Assembly: GCA_019279435.1 (NCBI GenBank)
Contig: JAAALK010000285.1
Coordinates: 31,156,371 to 31,220,370, forward strand
From: Zizania palustris
Taxonomy: Eukaryota; Streptophyta; Magnoliopsida; Poales; Poaceae
Direction of reading: 5' to 3'
Length of the DNA stretch: 64,000 nt
In this document: one piece after another, positions 9,617 through 21,482 of the stretch
Layout: the number at the start of each line of letters is the position of its first letter
Position numbering within the stretch: the first letter of the stretch is position 1
Translations under genes and position numbers: made by a program
Notes under the pieces: generated by a model
What the model saw: only the letters and a program-made list of their open reading frames with translations
What the model was told of the DNA's origin: nothing
The model's database searches: none

Positions 9617-10939
9617 TGCATTATCAACACCCTTTTCAGCTCATATCCAGAACCTGCAAAAACATGTGGAAACAAGAAAACAAAAACAAAAGAAAAATAG
9701 AAGAAAGGAAATAAAAGTTTAACCCTAATGACCAAAAGCCAAACAGAAGCACGAAAACGGTAATTATAGTTAACCAAAAATAAAGACTCAAAAACAAGTG
9801 CAAATCTCAGCCAGAATTTCTCCCCCTTGTTGACAATTGGACTCATCAAGTGAGACTAAATGCACTTTAAAGAGACATAGACACAAACTCCCCCTGAAAT
9901 GCAGCTCCCCCTCAAAATATGCTATTAATGCAGATAGGGTGCAGGTGGAGTGTAAAAATCATGCTTCTTAGATATGATTGACTGCTATTACAACGTCTAA
10001 CAGGTATAGCAAAAGATATACTGTCTAAGATACATGACATGATCAGTGCAATAGATGATATCTTAAGAAAGTCATTAGCACACATTTTTCGAATTTTTGA
10101 AAACAAAAGCATCACCACATTTTCTAGTTGACAAGCAAAGTAAAACATGAGATGCAAAAGCTAACTGATATCTACCAAGATAAGCATTGTCCATAGCAAA
10201 GTGCTTCAGCAAACTTGTCATTTTTTCAAAAAAATTTCAGACTTTTTTTATATACATCTTTCATTTCTGCCAGGGGTTATTTGCATGTCAAACCTTATGC
10301 TAACCGACCAAGTCAAGCCTAGGCCAGAACTGGACCATCAGAAGCTTAAGACATTGGTCCTGGCATACATTACACCGTCCTAGTTCATACCAAAGTACTA
10401 TGGTAAGCAGTCCAGAACAATGTAATGAGACAAAGCAAACCCACCTGCATCTTTTCTAATAATCATAAAAATGCGAAAATTTTTCATTTTTCTGAATTTT
10501 TATCATTTTTATAGCACATTTTTCATATTTAAAGCATATAAATGTCCAAGTTGCATATCTGCATCTAAGTAAGGATCTAGCTACAAGGAATGTAAAAGAT
10601 AGCGAAAGCATTCAGCCTACACATGCTAGTTACCAGAAGCAATGGTGATCATTTTTTCAATTTGAAAACATAAAAGCCATGCATATGACAAAAATCAGAT
10701 ATATCATGTGAACTGAAACAAAACATGATCATCGACAAGTAATCAAAAACATATACTAGCTAGAGAAAGTAAGGCAGATTAATCATATAACAGAAGCAAG
10801 CTCAAAATGTGATTGATGATTATGCATGATATGAGCGCATACAAAAAGACTCAATAAAAATACAGAAGAAGGAAAAACTGATACCAATGAAAAGCTGACT
10901 CAAAATATCCTAAAAAAATACACAGCTACCAAAACACGA
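9617..10939 (-). other. SIRE-A 3' non-coding region conserved with SIRE-B
   Basis: AT-rich and without a gene. It aligns in order with 19821-20975. Shared landmarks are an AAGTCAAGCCTAGGCC-type block near 10311 versus 20401, TTCATACCAAAGTRCTATGG near 10385 versus 20480, AAGCATCACCAC near 10107 versus 20208, and TTATATGATTAAT (minus strand) near 10780 versus 20867. In both elements it fills the gap between the last stop codon and the polypurine tract. Conservation without an ORF suggests an RNA-level role or simple shared descent. Confidence 0.8.
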
Positions 10940-13695
10940 TCAATAATCATGAGTGGGACCAAACGGTCCAATGCCAGGTTTAGTAAAAGTGTTGAACCGG
11001 TGTCGAGCCATCTGCGCGTATGTGGGAAAGCAGAAGGAATCATATGAGTCTGGACCAAAACGCGGATCAAAATGTGGCCTCTGTTCTGCCTAAAATCACT
11101 GTCAGAAGGTCCAACACTGTATCCATAACGATCTGGAACTCTGCCAAAATGAAAATCACCCTCCGGAGCACGATCATAAAAACCGTCTCCTCTACCACCA
11201 CCTACACGACGTGGCCTGGCCTCTAGCCTCTCTCTACGTCGAGGAACTCTCTGTCTACCACCCTGCTAGTAGAACTGCTTCTGCCCACCTCGAGCTCTCT
11301 CTGCTCGTTCAACCCGCTTCCTCCTAAAGCAAAACTTCTCAAGATGCCCGTCTCTCTGACAAAACTCACAATGATAGGTAGGCTTCTTGGATTGTGGTTG
11401 AGGCTCGGGATTCTTAGGCTTGGTGGCGTTTGGTGTAGCATCTTTGGTGTGAGAGGGTCCAGGTAAAGAGTCAAGAGAAGTATGAAGAGTTTTAAGCTTT
11501 GGAACCCAGATCTGCTTCTTAGGTGGAGCTTTAGGTTGTTCTTGACTCACTCCATCCTTGGGCTGACTATCCTTAAAGGACTCAGTGGAGTGAGTCTTGG
11601 GATATCTCTGTTCGGGAGTCATCTTACTCCACTCCACTGCACGGCTAATGGCGCTCTCAAAATCAGCCTTGGTATATGTGTAACCTACTCCAAAACCATC
11701 CTATCTCTTGAACTGCTGGATCATCATGTCGAGCTGTGGCTCTCTAGCACTAATCCAACTCAGGATCTGACGGAGGTAAAAGTTCTCGTTCTGAACATCA
11801 GCTAGCTCCTCTATCAAAGAAGCTAACACCTCTACCTGAGACAAGCAGATCTCACACTGTTTATCAGCTTCGACAGACTTCTCAGCTTTTAGCTTTATCA
11901 ACTCCATTCTAATGGACAGACAGTTCTCATAAATAGTGAATGGAACTGACAAGGTCTCAAGCTCTAGCTTAGTCTTCTCCAACTCAGCTCTCACTCCAGC
12001 TAACTCGCTCAACTGCTCATCACTATTGGCTCTCAACTCAGTTATACTAGCTAAATGGGATGGGCAGTTTACACAAGGTGCGACGACAGTGGCATGAGCA
12101 TCGTTTAGCTCCTGCTGAGCACTCTCAAGCTCAGTGGCCAAGGTGTCTCTCTCATCTACTCTCTCTGTGTACCTGGACTTAAGAGTCGTTAGGTCACACA
12201 ACATCACCTCACAGTTAGGGCACTCACCATTATCACCCAAGCAAGGGGAAGAAGACAAACTCTCAATCTTGCCATTCGCCGTGGCAAGCTCACTCTCAAG
12301 CTCATCTATTCTCTTCATAGCCCCTCTAAGAAGTTTCTCCCGATACTTTAACTCCTGACTGTTCTGTTCTAGTAAATTAACAACTTCTTGTTCATAGGAA
12401 GATGCTTTCTCATCGTCGTCGTCGGAGTCGTCGGAGGAGTCTTTTTCTTTCTTCTCCCCAAGAGCCATTGAGTAGAAGCTCTTGTGGGGTCTCCGGCTGT
12501 GACGTGAGCGACTCTTCGGCTTGTCCCCGAAGCCCATGAAGCAGAGGCCCGCCGGATTGTCCCTGTCCTTCCCCTTCCTGATTATGATCTCTTCATCACT
12601 TGAACTTGAAGACGAGGAGGAAGACGAGGATCTCTTGGAGTATCTTTTATCCATCTCGGCGAAGAAGGTATTGTCTCGCTTCTTGTTCTCACGCCTGTAA
12701 TCCTTCAGAGACTTTCAAAAGAATCTCGTCTTGGGCTTGCCCTTCATGGAAGTGGAGTTTTCATACTTGCCAGAGTTGTAGGAGTTGCCGCCGGTTCCCT
12801 TCTTGTAATTCTTCTGCTTGGGGCAGTCGGCAATGAAATGACCTGGGTCACCACACTCAAAGCATCCGGATTTTGTGCCGTGTCTCTTAAACATTCTCTT
12901 ATCATAGACATGTCGCACCCAGTTGTTAAACAAGCACAGATCATCATCTCCTAGAGTATCAAGTTGTTCCTCGGAGATAGACATCAAGGAAAAGGCAGTA
13001 CAACTCATGGCATTGGGATCAGCTGACGGTGTCGCAAGCGCCAGAGTCTTTGAGCCAGAATCAGTGAGATTTGATCTCAACTGAATATTGACCTCTAAGG
13101 CCTTGAGCTTACTAAAAATATATGCGACGGTCAAAGTATCGTAAGATGCGCTCTCAACAATAGAAGAGACCTTGATCTCCCAGATCTTAGGATCCAAGGT
13201 ATGGAGTACCTTAAGCACCCGCTCATGATCCGAGACTAGCTGATCACCCTCGGCCTTGTTAACACGAAGTTTGTTAATGATCGATTGGAAACGACCAAAC
13301 AAAGCCTCAACAGTCTCACCCGGCTTCTGTGAGAAATTTTCATACTCCTGCCGATAGGTCTGGTAGAGCCTAGCCTTAACCTGAGCTGTCCCTTCATGGT
13401 GTGCCTGGAGGGTAGCCCATATCTCTCGAGCAGTGGTGAGATGGCTAACACGCTCAAACTCACTAGAACCTAGACCAGAAAATAAAATATTCACCGCCTT
13501 ACTGTTATTTTGATGCTGGGTAATTACATTTTCAGTAGTATCCGCAGCAATAGTCGTTATGGTGAAATTAGGATGAACACAAATCTCCCATATGTCCGAG
13601 CTCTGGCTCATAAGGTATGCTCGCATGCGAGTCTTCCAATAAGTGTAGCCAAAAGCTTCTAGGGATGCGATTTTACCAGAAGATGTCATGGCCAC
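10940..13695 (-). pseudogene. gag: SIRE-A gag (capsid/nucleocapsid) with in-frame stops
   Basis: It starts MAMTSSGKIASLEAFGYTYW at 13695. Residues 1-230 form the capsid-like UBN2/gag region. A CCHC knuckle CFECGDPGHFIADCP lies near residue 278. A serine/acidic stretch and about 250 residues of coiled coil rich in E, L and K follow. A second knuckle-like CEFCQRDGHLEKFC lies near 11375, and a MARHRFNTFTKPGIGPFG tail ends at a TGA at 10940-10942. This layout is that of SIRE/Maximus gag, where two zinc motifs flank a coiled coil. In-frame stops at 12715-12717 (TGA), 11701-11703 (TAG) and 11266-11268 (TAG) and one likely frameshift near 11060 break it. Gag would package element RNA in cytoplasmic particles. 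Confidence 0.9.
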
Positions 13696-13740
13696 TACCT
13701 AGGTTTTGAATCGGTTAAGATATTAGAAAAACCTAACCTT

Positions 13741-13752
13741 GCTCTGATACCA
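13741..13752 (-). other. SIRE-A primer binding site (initiator tRNA-Met)
   Basis: The minus strand reads TGGTATCAGAGC two bases after the 5' LTR end. This is the standard complement of the initiator tRNA-Met 3' end used by plant Ty1/copia elements. It fixes the transcription direction as leftward. Confidence 0.95.
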
Positions 13753-13754
13753 CT

Positions 13755-15382
13755 TGTAGGACCGAAAGTAGCGACTAGAGGGGGGGTGAATGGGCGCCTA
13801 AACATTTCTTGCTAAAATATATTTTAATCCCAACACCCAAATGAACTTAACCAGACAAATAATATTTGCAAAGCAAATTTCAGAAGTAAAAGTTGTCTAG
13901 CTTAAAAATGACTGGTGTCCTAATTAAAATGATATTAAAGATAAACTAAATATAAATACAGCAGTAAATAAAATTGGTACTAGAAAAATTTAATGACGTA
14001 AGCAAGATACCTAAATAAATTAATAAAATATTCAGGTTGCGGTCTAAAAATAAAATACTAATCAACTAAATAAAAACATGGATCATCGAGAAATTAATTC
14101 AGAAATAAACCTAAAATATTTCATGTAAATCTAGAATAAAATATTTTCTTTTTATACAAACAAATTAAAAAAGATTACTTAAATAAAAACTATTCAAGTA
14201 CTAATATAACTCGAGCAGATAAGAATTGACTACAAAATTACTAAACAGATCAGCAGCTAATTAAAGTAGATAAATATTTAATTAATTAAAACAGCTAAAG
14301 AATAGTAGATTAAAAAAACTAATCTGCATGCTGTTTCACGCACTGCCGCTCGTCGTGGATCCCCGCGCCACGAAGTATCGTGCGTCAACCACAAAAAAAT
14401 GCTTGCTGCTGTTTTTTTTCCTTTCACTGTTTTGGCATCTGTACTACACGCTTGATGGCTGCTGCTCCAGCCCGCCGTGACAATCAAACCAGCCGTGGGG
14501 CCCACCGTGTGCAGCCAAGAATGACGCAGCCCTGCCGCACGAGAAGCCAAGCACAAAAGCAATTTTCTTCTCTTTGCTAGACTGCTATGCACAAAGAATA
14601 AAAAATACAAAGCACCTGCTGCTGCCGGCCTCGATATGTGTGACAATGAAATAAAACGATGACTTGCGTTGGCTGTCGTATGGCTGAGGAAACAGCTTCT
14701 TTGCAACGGACTGTTGCCGACGGGTCCTGATCTCACTTCGCCAGCTGCACGGGTGGGAGAAGAACCAACAAAAAATTGCAGATCAAAAACAATGGTGGAC
14801 TATAGATTGATCTGATAAAAACAGTCGTCTATCCCCAAAGGGATAGGTGCCTATTTATAGGCAGATCCTAATACATGAAAAGACTACTTAACCCTCGGGT
14901 AAAATAAATGACTCTAAAAATAAATTCTGAAAATTACTAAAATATTCTTAGAAAAATTAACTGACTCAAATAAAAATATTCTAAACTTAAAAACTAAATA
15001 TTAATGTCCTAAAACGAAATAAACATAGATTGTCAGTTTTACGCCGAAACTGACAAAGCGTCCACCGTCTTCGCACCGGGTACCCGGATTGAGCCAACCC
15101 GACCCCGCAGCTTCCTCAGCCCAGCAATCGCTCGCCGCCCGTGTACTTGAGTCAAACCCAGTCAACAGACTAGTGGATCATCTGCCGCTCCTAGCCATGT
15201 ACCCGGATTGGGCCAGCTCGACTCCGCAGCTCCTCTGCCCAGCCATCGCTCGCTGCCCGTGTACTTGAGTCACACGCGCCTCAGACACGACAGGTCTTCA
15301 TCTCTCCCTTCCTTTGACTTCCGTTGACAATCACTCATCACATCTGGAATATCAAAACCATATTCTTCAATATGGTTTCTCA
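13755..15382 (-). mobile_element. SIRE-A 5' LTR (1628 bp)
   Basis: It is homologous to 7995-9599 throughout. It has a 27-bp extra segment near 15143-15170 (GTACTTGAGTCAAACC...) that the left LTR lacks, and a 4-bp deletion near 13787. Its right end GGTTTCTCA at 15382 abuts PMD-A coding sequence. Confidence 0.93.
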
Positions 15383-16035
15383 TCCTCGTCGTCTGAGCTG
15401 GAAACATCTCGGAGGGCGTGGTGCGATGTTGATGTTGCACAAAGCGGACGACATCAAAGAGTTGACATCTTTGGGTTTCAATATGGCTCGGAAGGGAAGC
15501 CAAGGAAACTTCCTTCATGGTGATCACCGTCCGCACATCATTCAACTTTGAAGTCAGATCGGTTTCTTCTCCTCGAAGTCGATCTAATTCCTGCAACATG
15601 GCTGATGACTCACCTTGGAGCTGATCCAAAAGGGTTCTTTCAGCCACAACTGTTGTAACATGAGCTTTGATCGCCTCCCACTGCGTTGCGTAGCTTGCAC
15701 GATTGGCCATCTCCCTCAACGCCCGTTGTACATCTGGCTGATGGAATTCTAAGTATGCGGTTGATGTGAGGACGTTGACCAACTCTAGAGGAAGCAAGTT
15801 CATGATATCATTGAGACGCCCCCTTATCGGTCTCGAGTTGTTGACCTGGACATCCACCGGATCCTCAAGGTGATACAATATGTCCGATAGAACTTCCTTT
15901 GCCCTCGAAGAAAGCTGAATCATTACCAATGTTGAAATGCCCGTAACCTCCTCATCGGCCTCAAGATAGGGACCAATGTCGAAGGGGAACTTCTGCACAA
16001 AGGATTGATGGGAAAAGAAGTCAAGCAAAAAGGGG
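15383..16035 (-). pseudogene. PMD-A: last large exon of a plant-mobile-domain gene
   Basis: The minus frame enters after a splice-acceptor-like TTTTGTGCAG near 15990 and reads KFPFDIGPYLEADEEVTGIS through a helical, Glu/Leu-rich stretch (ERTLLDQLQGESSAMLQELD) to PAQTTR at the SIRE-A edge. Such a coiled-coil C-terminus after the mobile domain is common in grass TE-derived PMD proteins. I do not recognise an enzyme. The last residues lie at 7918-7994, on the other side of SIRE-A. The 252-codon ORF that runs from here across the LTR edge is partly LTR. Confidence 0.6.
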
Positions 16036-17790
16036 TCATGATGCCACGATAAATACTTGAATACTTACATCAGCGGGCCTAGTGGGAATGGTCGATTGCA
16101 GGACACTATCATCTTTTGTTTTGGCCATTGGAGGAACGAATGAACCTTCCCTTCCGAGGCTTCCATGGGAGGAAGATGGACCCGTTGCACTAGGCATCGA
16201 CTGTAGCTAAGGCTGATGTTGGTTACATAAAAATGGAAGACAAAGAATAGCAAATAAGAGGTGCGTGGAGAGTTACATCAGTAATAACGGTCGATGCCTC
16301 AGGAATAACGGTGTTGGCTCCTAGAGGCCCAATCCCAGTGTCAGGGATATGAGAGGAGAAATACTAGTAGCACAAGAGCACGAACCTAGGCAGTCAAAGG
16401 AGTTTTAGCCGTTGGCAGAGAAGTATCAATGTCAAGGGCCGATGCGGACAAACGAGCAATTGGCCTCGGCTGCAAATCAAAAGTAAGAGATGTAAGCATA
16501 TTCCAGAAGAGGCATTGTTACGAAGAGGTGGAAACTTTCTGTTAACTGTAAAGCCAAAGCCGATGAAATTGCCTGGCCAGTTCAGACCTTAGCGGATCAG
16601 CGCACGATGGCGGTCAATGCCTGGCACATGCGTGCCAAGACCTTGGGCTGTTTTCCACTCACTCAAACTGAGGGGTAAGGGGCACTAGTACCCAAGTTCA
16701 TAGAGGCCAATATCGGACCATAATATATCGGTCGATCGCTAAGATTTATAGAAAGGGCATCAAGATCATCCTCTTGCAGCAATCAAAGTTAATTAGATGA
16801 AGAGAAAACGATGGGGACAAATAAAAAGGAAGTCCAAAGCAGTCACCTCAGGCTCCAATACAGTGTCACCCGGGTAAAGGTGTTCTCGTTAGATCAGCGA
16901 GGAGCGATTGAAAATATGCTGCCTCAACTCATTCCACCATCGACAAAAGCCAACGGAGGACGCTCGATAGGGCGACAGTTGAGTAAGGTCACCAAAACAG
17001 ATACCACCGGTCATGTGGAAAAGTCGATCCCATTCCAAATGGCCCTTGACTTCTCCATGCACTTGGAGTTGGTTGATGAAGAGCAAATAGGGAGGAAGCT
17101 GACCAAAGCCAAACTGCCTCACAAAGACCGATGGGTGATAGAATTCATATAAACTCGTTTGAGGGTGCACGATGGTGAAATTGACAGTCAAGAGATAAGA
17201 AAAGATTGCGTCCTTGAAAATGCGAATAGATTCCTCATCTCGAAGCACGTTAGGTAAAACTAGATGATGGGGGCATTCATATTCCGAGTACTCATAAGGA
17301 TACCAGATGGTCCGATCAAAAAATCCAAGATAGAAACCCTTAAAACAAGCGACTAAGGGTTCAGGAGATAAAGGGATGGCAGAACGACAAGCAATCGCTT
17401 CACCAAGAGAACAACATCGACGGTAGATGGGGGTGGCTAATTCTGGAAAATCAATAGGAAATCACATGGAAGAGAAAGGGGGCCCAACAACAACATCGGT
17501 TGTATAGACATTGAGCCAGAGCTGAATAAGTCAACAATGACCATGGGTGTAGTCGATAGGATCGCCAGCTGATAGATTGACCGACACAAGATGGAGAAGG
17601 TGATATACGACTCCAAGACGGTATCAACCAAGAGGGACTTTGATGTGGGTGGCGAGTTGTTCGGCCATAAATTGAAACTAAAAAGTTGGACCTGAGGTAG
17701 ACACACAAAAGACAAACCTCTCTAACTAGAGGATAAGAAAGGCCACATGTTCACGGGTTTCTACGGGGCTTGTCTTTTGTCGTGCCTTTT
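16036..17790 (-). pseudogene. PMD-A: plant mobile domain core and upstream exon pieces
   Basis: The minus frame 17248-16889 reads SLYEFYHPSVFVRQFGFGQL then PPYLLFINQLQVHGEVKGHL and WWNELRQHIF. This is the ARQFGFGQ/WW block of the plant mobile domain (PMD; the aminotransferase-like domain of MAIN/MAIL1 and many TE proteins). Further weak matches are at 17710-17450. Between 16880 and 16060 several short frames separated by intron-like AT-rich DNA continue the gene (for example DLDALSINLSDRPIYYGPIL near 16750). A GTAAGTATT donor lies at about 16070 on the minus strand. Stops break it. The start is not seen, since SIRE-B cuts in at 17791. Confidence 0.6.
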
Positions 17791-19806
17791 TGTTGGACCA
17801 AAATAGGTGACCAGAGGGGGGTTAATGGGAGCTTATAAATTTTCTCTTCTACTGAATAGACTTCGAACACACCCTTCGATGTGTCTGGTTCGGAGGTATT
17901 GAACACACTCCGAACACAGGCTTCACATGGGATAAAAGTTCGAAGTTCAGAAGACTTCGCTCGCACTTAGAAACCTCAAAAGCACTAAACCCACAAATGG
18001 TTGTGTAGGCTCTGCACACCAAGGTGCCTTCAAGCTGGCTTCCCACAACTATGCTTCGCTTAGGTGCACTTCCCACACAAGAGCTCCTCTCAGATGCTCT
18101 GCACTAGTAAAAAGTATTAGGCTTCGCACTTCGAAGTGCTCTGAATAGAACTTAGCAGAACAGATTGATTAGAAGCACTTCGGATATGTTAAGAAAACTT
18201 GCTCTGAATGCACACTTCAAAAATGCTTCGCTAGTAATCAGTGAGGACTAATCTCTGATTTACAAAGAGCGAACATTCATCAAAAACACTTAGATAAATC
18301 GCACACATATGACATAAAACACTTCATCGAGAAGAACACAGAGTAGAAACTCTAGTTTGCACAGAACGAAATGATATGCAGAAAACTCAACTCATACAGT
18401 GCGAAAAACACAGATACATGTTCATGCAGTTGATGGAAAACAGAATAGAAATCTCATTGCAAGAACAGGGAACACAAAACTCACAAATCCAGAATACCAC
18501 TAATGGCGGCTGGCCAGGGCTACAATGAGTACAGAAAATTCTAAAAGTGAAGTGCATAGTATTTCCCTAAACCTTAGCCAACCTCTCCTTTTATAGGCAC
18601 TACTCTGACCTACGAATAGACTACTATACCCCTAGGGTTTACAAATTTACTACCTCTAGCAGTCACGAGGGTACAGATGGTAGTTTACTTTATTGGAAGA
18701 TCCTTTTGGTGTCAGCTTTGCAGACTAGAATCTTCGTAGCCCCCTTCGCACACGAAGTGCTGCAGTGTCTTCAGTAGAAGGCTTCGAACCCATAGACCTT
18801 TGCTACTTCTGATGTATGTCTTCGATACAGTGACGGTTTTAAACAGAAGATATCAAAGCCCTTGAGTCTTCGTACCATCACCTCCAGAGTGGATTACCAT
18901 GACTTCGCAGCTTTCCTTGGCTCAACCGTCGTCCATCCATGTACCGAAGCCATGCATAGCTGAAGCACGTCAAGTCATCCTGACTTCGAAGCCCCACTTT
19001 CAAATTACCTTCTTACGAAGGGTTTTGTCCACCACCTTTCGAAGTCCCTCCTTCGTCCAAGGCATCCACATGAAGCACTTCCATAAGCACCCCTTCATAG
19101 TGTCTCACCCCCGAGCACACTCCACGAATAGCCTTATACGGACCATGCCTTCGATGCACCCTGACTTCTGAGACCTTCGTCAGGTGTCCTTCCAAATGTC
19201 TCCATCTAGAGCACACTTGGGAGCCTTGCCTCATTCCTGAGGAATTCATCCGCCAACCTTCAAAGTTACTCCTTCGGAGTTCCCCTTCGAAGTGCCTCGC
19301 CTCCGAGGACTTTGCCTTGGGGTATCTTCAGCCGGAGTCCCCCTCCGCACTTCCTGCCTTCGACTGGTGCTCCTCCACTTGAGGACCGACCTCGACATCA
19401 CACAGCCTCCATGACCAAGCTCTCGTTTGCCTGGAGCCAAACTCCTTGCTTGACCCAGTTCACCTACTGTGCTGACCGTCCCATCACCTCCGAAGTCACC
19501 TGCACACCAACGACAAGTAGACAAGTGTATTCGATACCACGGAGACCTCTCCGGGTATAACACCCTCCATTACACACACTAGTGTACTTCCTAAAGTACC
19601 GACCCCTTCGATACAGCCTCCGAACTGTATACTGCCGGACCCCTCCGATAGATATACCTCACTGGGAACATGTGCAACCAGCAAACACTGAGCCCTTTGG
19701 TCTACACACCTTTGAACCCATTCGGAGGTACCCCTTCGCTCAGAAGAAAATCTATCAATCACTCATCATAGATAGAAACCAGGGCACATCTCAACTTGGT
19801 TTCTCA
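17791..19806 (-). mobile_element. SIRE-B 3' LTR (2016 bp)
   Basis: It starts TGTTGGACCAAAATAGGTG and ends GGTTTCTCA. The first 30 bp match SIRE-A (TGTWGGACCRAAA...GACCAGAGGGGG). The interior is different and rich in CTTCG/CGAAG words. CTTTTATAGGCAC near 18589 holds the complement of a TATAAAAG box. ORFs within (18899-19171, 19246-19762) have no recognised product. Confidence 0.88.
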
Positions 19807-20975
19807 ATCTCCCCCTTGATGAGTGCATTGACAACTTTCACAATTAATCAGAGATATTTTGAAAATCAAAATCAGCTCACAAGTAACCATAAAAACTCAT
19901 AAAAGAGATAGAACTTGTCACTTGATTTAAATTCTCCCCCAAAGTGAGTAGCAAGGAATAAATTCTCCCCTTTGGCAATGCAAGCATCAAGGTGACACAA
20001 ATGATACAAAAGATAAATTTTCCCTTTGTGGCAATGCAAGAGAATGCGGGTGAAGTAACAAATGCAAGCTTCTTAGATATGATTAATATCAATTACAGTA
20101 CTGACAAATATTGCCATGGAGAGTCTCCTTAAAATTGTATGACAAGCTCAAGTAAATAATATCCATAGAAAAGCATGAGTAGACATATTTTCAAGTTTTA
20201 GCAAACAAAAGCATCACCACTTAGACTAGTAGACTAAACATGGTAAAACATGAAGTACGAATGCTAGAAAATATCTACCAAGATATGTTTATCCAACAAC
20301 AAAGAGCTTCGGCAAACTTGTTATCTAATATTTTCAAGCTTTTTGTTTTCAATTTTGATTTAGTGCTAGGGGTTATTTGCTCTTCAACCTTATGCTAAAC
20401 AACCAAGCCAAGCTTAGGCCAAAACTAGACAATCCGAAGCTTAAAACATTGGTTTTGGTATACACTGCAAAGTCCCAGTTCATACCAAAGTGCTATGGTA
20501 AGCAGTCTAGAACAAAAGTAGGGCGACAAAGCAAACTCGTCTTGATCTTTTCATTTTAGCACAAAGGCACACATCTTTTTCATGATTTTTATCAATTTTA
20601 AGATAAGATTTCCGTGAAAAGCATGTAGATGATCAAGTTTCATATTTGCATCCAGTGAAAAGGACTTAGCTACCAGGCATATAAAAGATAGCAAAAGCAT
20701 TCAACGTACACATTTTAGATACCATACTAAGCGGTAACAATGTTTTAAATTTTAAAAATTAAAAGTGATGCTCATGACAGATATCAGATATATTCAATAG
20801 AACAAAATAAACATGATCATAGACAATAATCCAAAAGCATATACACACAATTTCACATAAAAGCAATTAATCATATAACAAAAGCTCGAGCAAGTGTAGG
20901 AATGAAAATGATGCATGAAATGCACATACACAAAAATCAAGCGAGACACTCCCCTCATAAAATGACATTAGGATA
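19807..20975 (-). other. SIRE-B polypurine tract and conserved 3' non-coding region
   Basis: It begins with ATCAAGGGGGAGAT (minus strand, 19807-19820). The rest is AT-rich, has no gene, and is collinear with the SIRE-A region at 9617-10939. It ends at the RNase H stop codon TGA at 20976-20978. Confidence 0.8.
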
Positions 20976-21482
20976 TCAAACACCAAGCTCTCCTCTCAAA
21001 AATGCAAACCTCGAAGCATCAAGGGGCTTGGTAAAAATGTCGGTAAGCTGGTTCTAGGTATCTATATATCTCAATTCAATATTTCCCTTCTCATTGTGAT
21101 CTCTCAACAAGTGGTATCTCACATCAATGTGTTTGGTTCTAGTGCTAATAGCACTAGTGTTATCACAAAGAAGTGAAACTCCCTTAAAATCTAACCCAAA
21201 ATAATGCAAAGTAGAAACCATACACAAAATCTGAGAGCAACAGCTAGCAGCAGCTACATATTTTGCTTCAACAGTAGACTGTGTAATGCTAGACTATTTG
21301 TGAGAAGACCAACACACAAAAGAAGAAACCAAAAAATGACAAGTACCAGAGGTACTTTTCCTATTAGAAAATCCTCTAAGGAATAAAGATGAAGATGTTG
21401 AATACCAAAGCCCAAATTCGAGAGAAGCTTGAAAACGAGCACACAAACATATAGTGAAGTGTATATCTGGTCTCATGGATGT
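20976..21482 (-). pseudogene. SIRE-B RNase H, C-terminal pol
   Basis: On the minus strand the frame RPDIHFTICLCARFQASLEF (21476-21415) is the RT-RNase H join. It is followed by shifted pieces and by GVSLLCDNTSAISTRTKHID, VRYHFLRDHNEKGNIELRYI, a KPLDASRFAFLRGELGV tail and TGA at 20976. This is typical of SIRE pol. The frame breaks several times between 21415 and 21190. RNase H would degrade the RNA strand during reverse transcription. Confidence 0.9.

Larger units (their letters stand above)
7995..15382 (-). mobile_element. SIRE-A, gag-only (TR-GAG type) Maximus/SIRE LTR retrotransposon
   Basis: Two LTRs (7995-9599 and 13755-15382), an initiator-Met-tRNA binding site next to the right LTR and a polypurine tract next to the left LTR define a complete minus-strand element. 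The interior holds one long gag frame (13695 to 10940) and then about 1.3 kb of non-coding DNA. No protease, integrase, RT or RNase H is present. It must have depended on another SIRE element for pol. It split the last exon of PMD-A. The two LTRs differ at about 3% of sites over their first 450 bp (by eye), so this is among the younger insertions here. Confidence 0.92.
17791..21482 (-). mobile_element. SIRE-B, left part (3' LTR to RNase H)
   Basis: A second Maximus/SIRE element on the minus strand. It holds the 3' LTR 17791-19806, polypurine tract 19807-19820, 1.15 kb of non-coding DNA, then RNase H, which runs into T1 at 21483. The same element continues at 34226-35652 after T1 is removed: the reading across the junction passes from SSLLYLM at 34226 to RPDIHFTICLCARFQ below 21476. 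T1 has LTR-edge flanks GATGT on the left and GACAT on the right, consistent with a 5-bp duplication that later lost 3 bp. Confidence 0.9.

Noticed and set aside
15270..15382. C-terminal part of the 252-codon ORF ending at 15270
   Set aside because: The last part is SIRE-A LTR sequence; the true tail of PMD-A is at 7918-7994.
18899..19762. ORFs on both strands in SIRE-B LTR
   Set aside because: Codon-like openness comes from the CTTCG-rich LTR; no domain.
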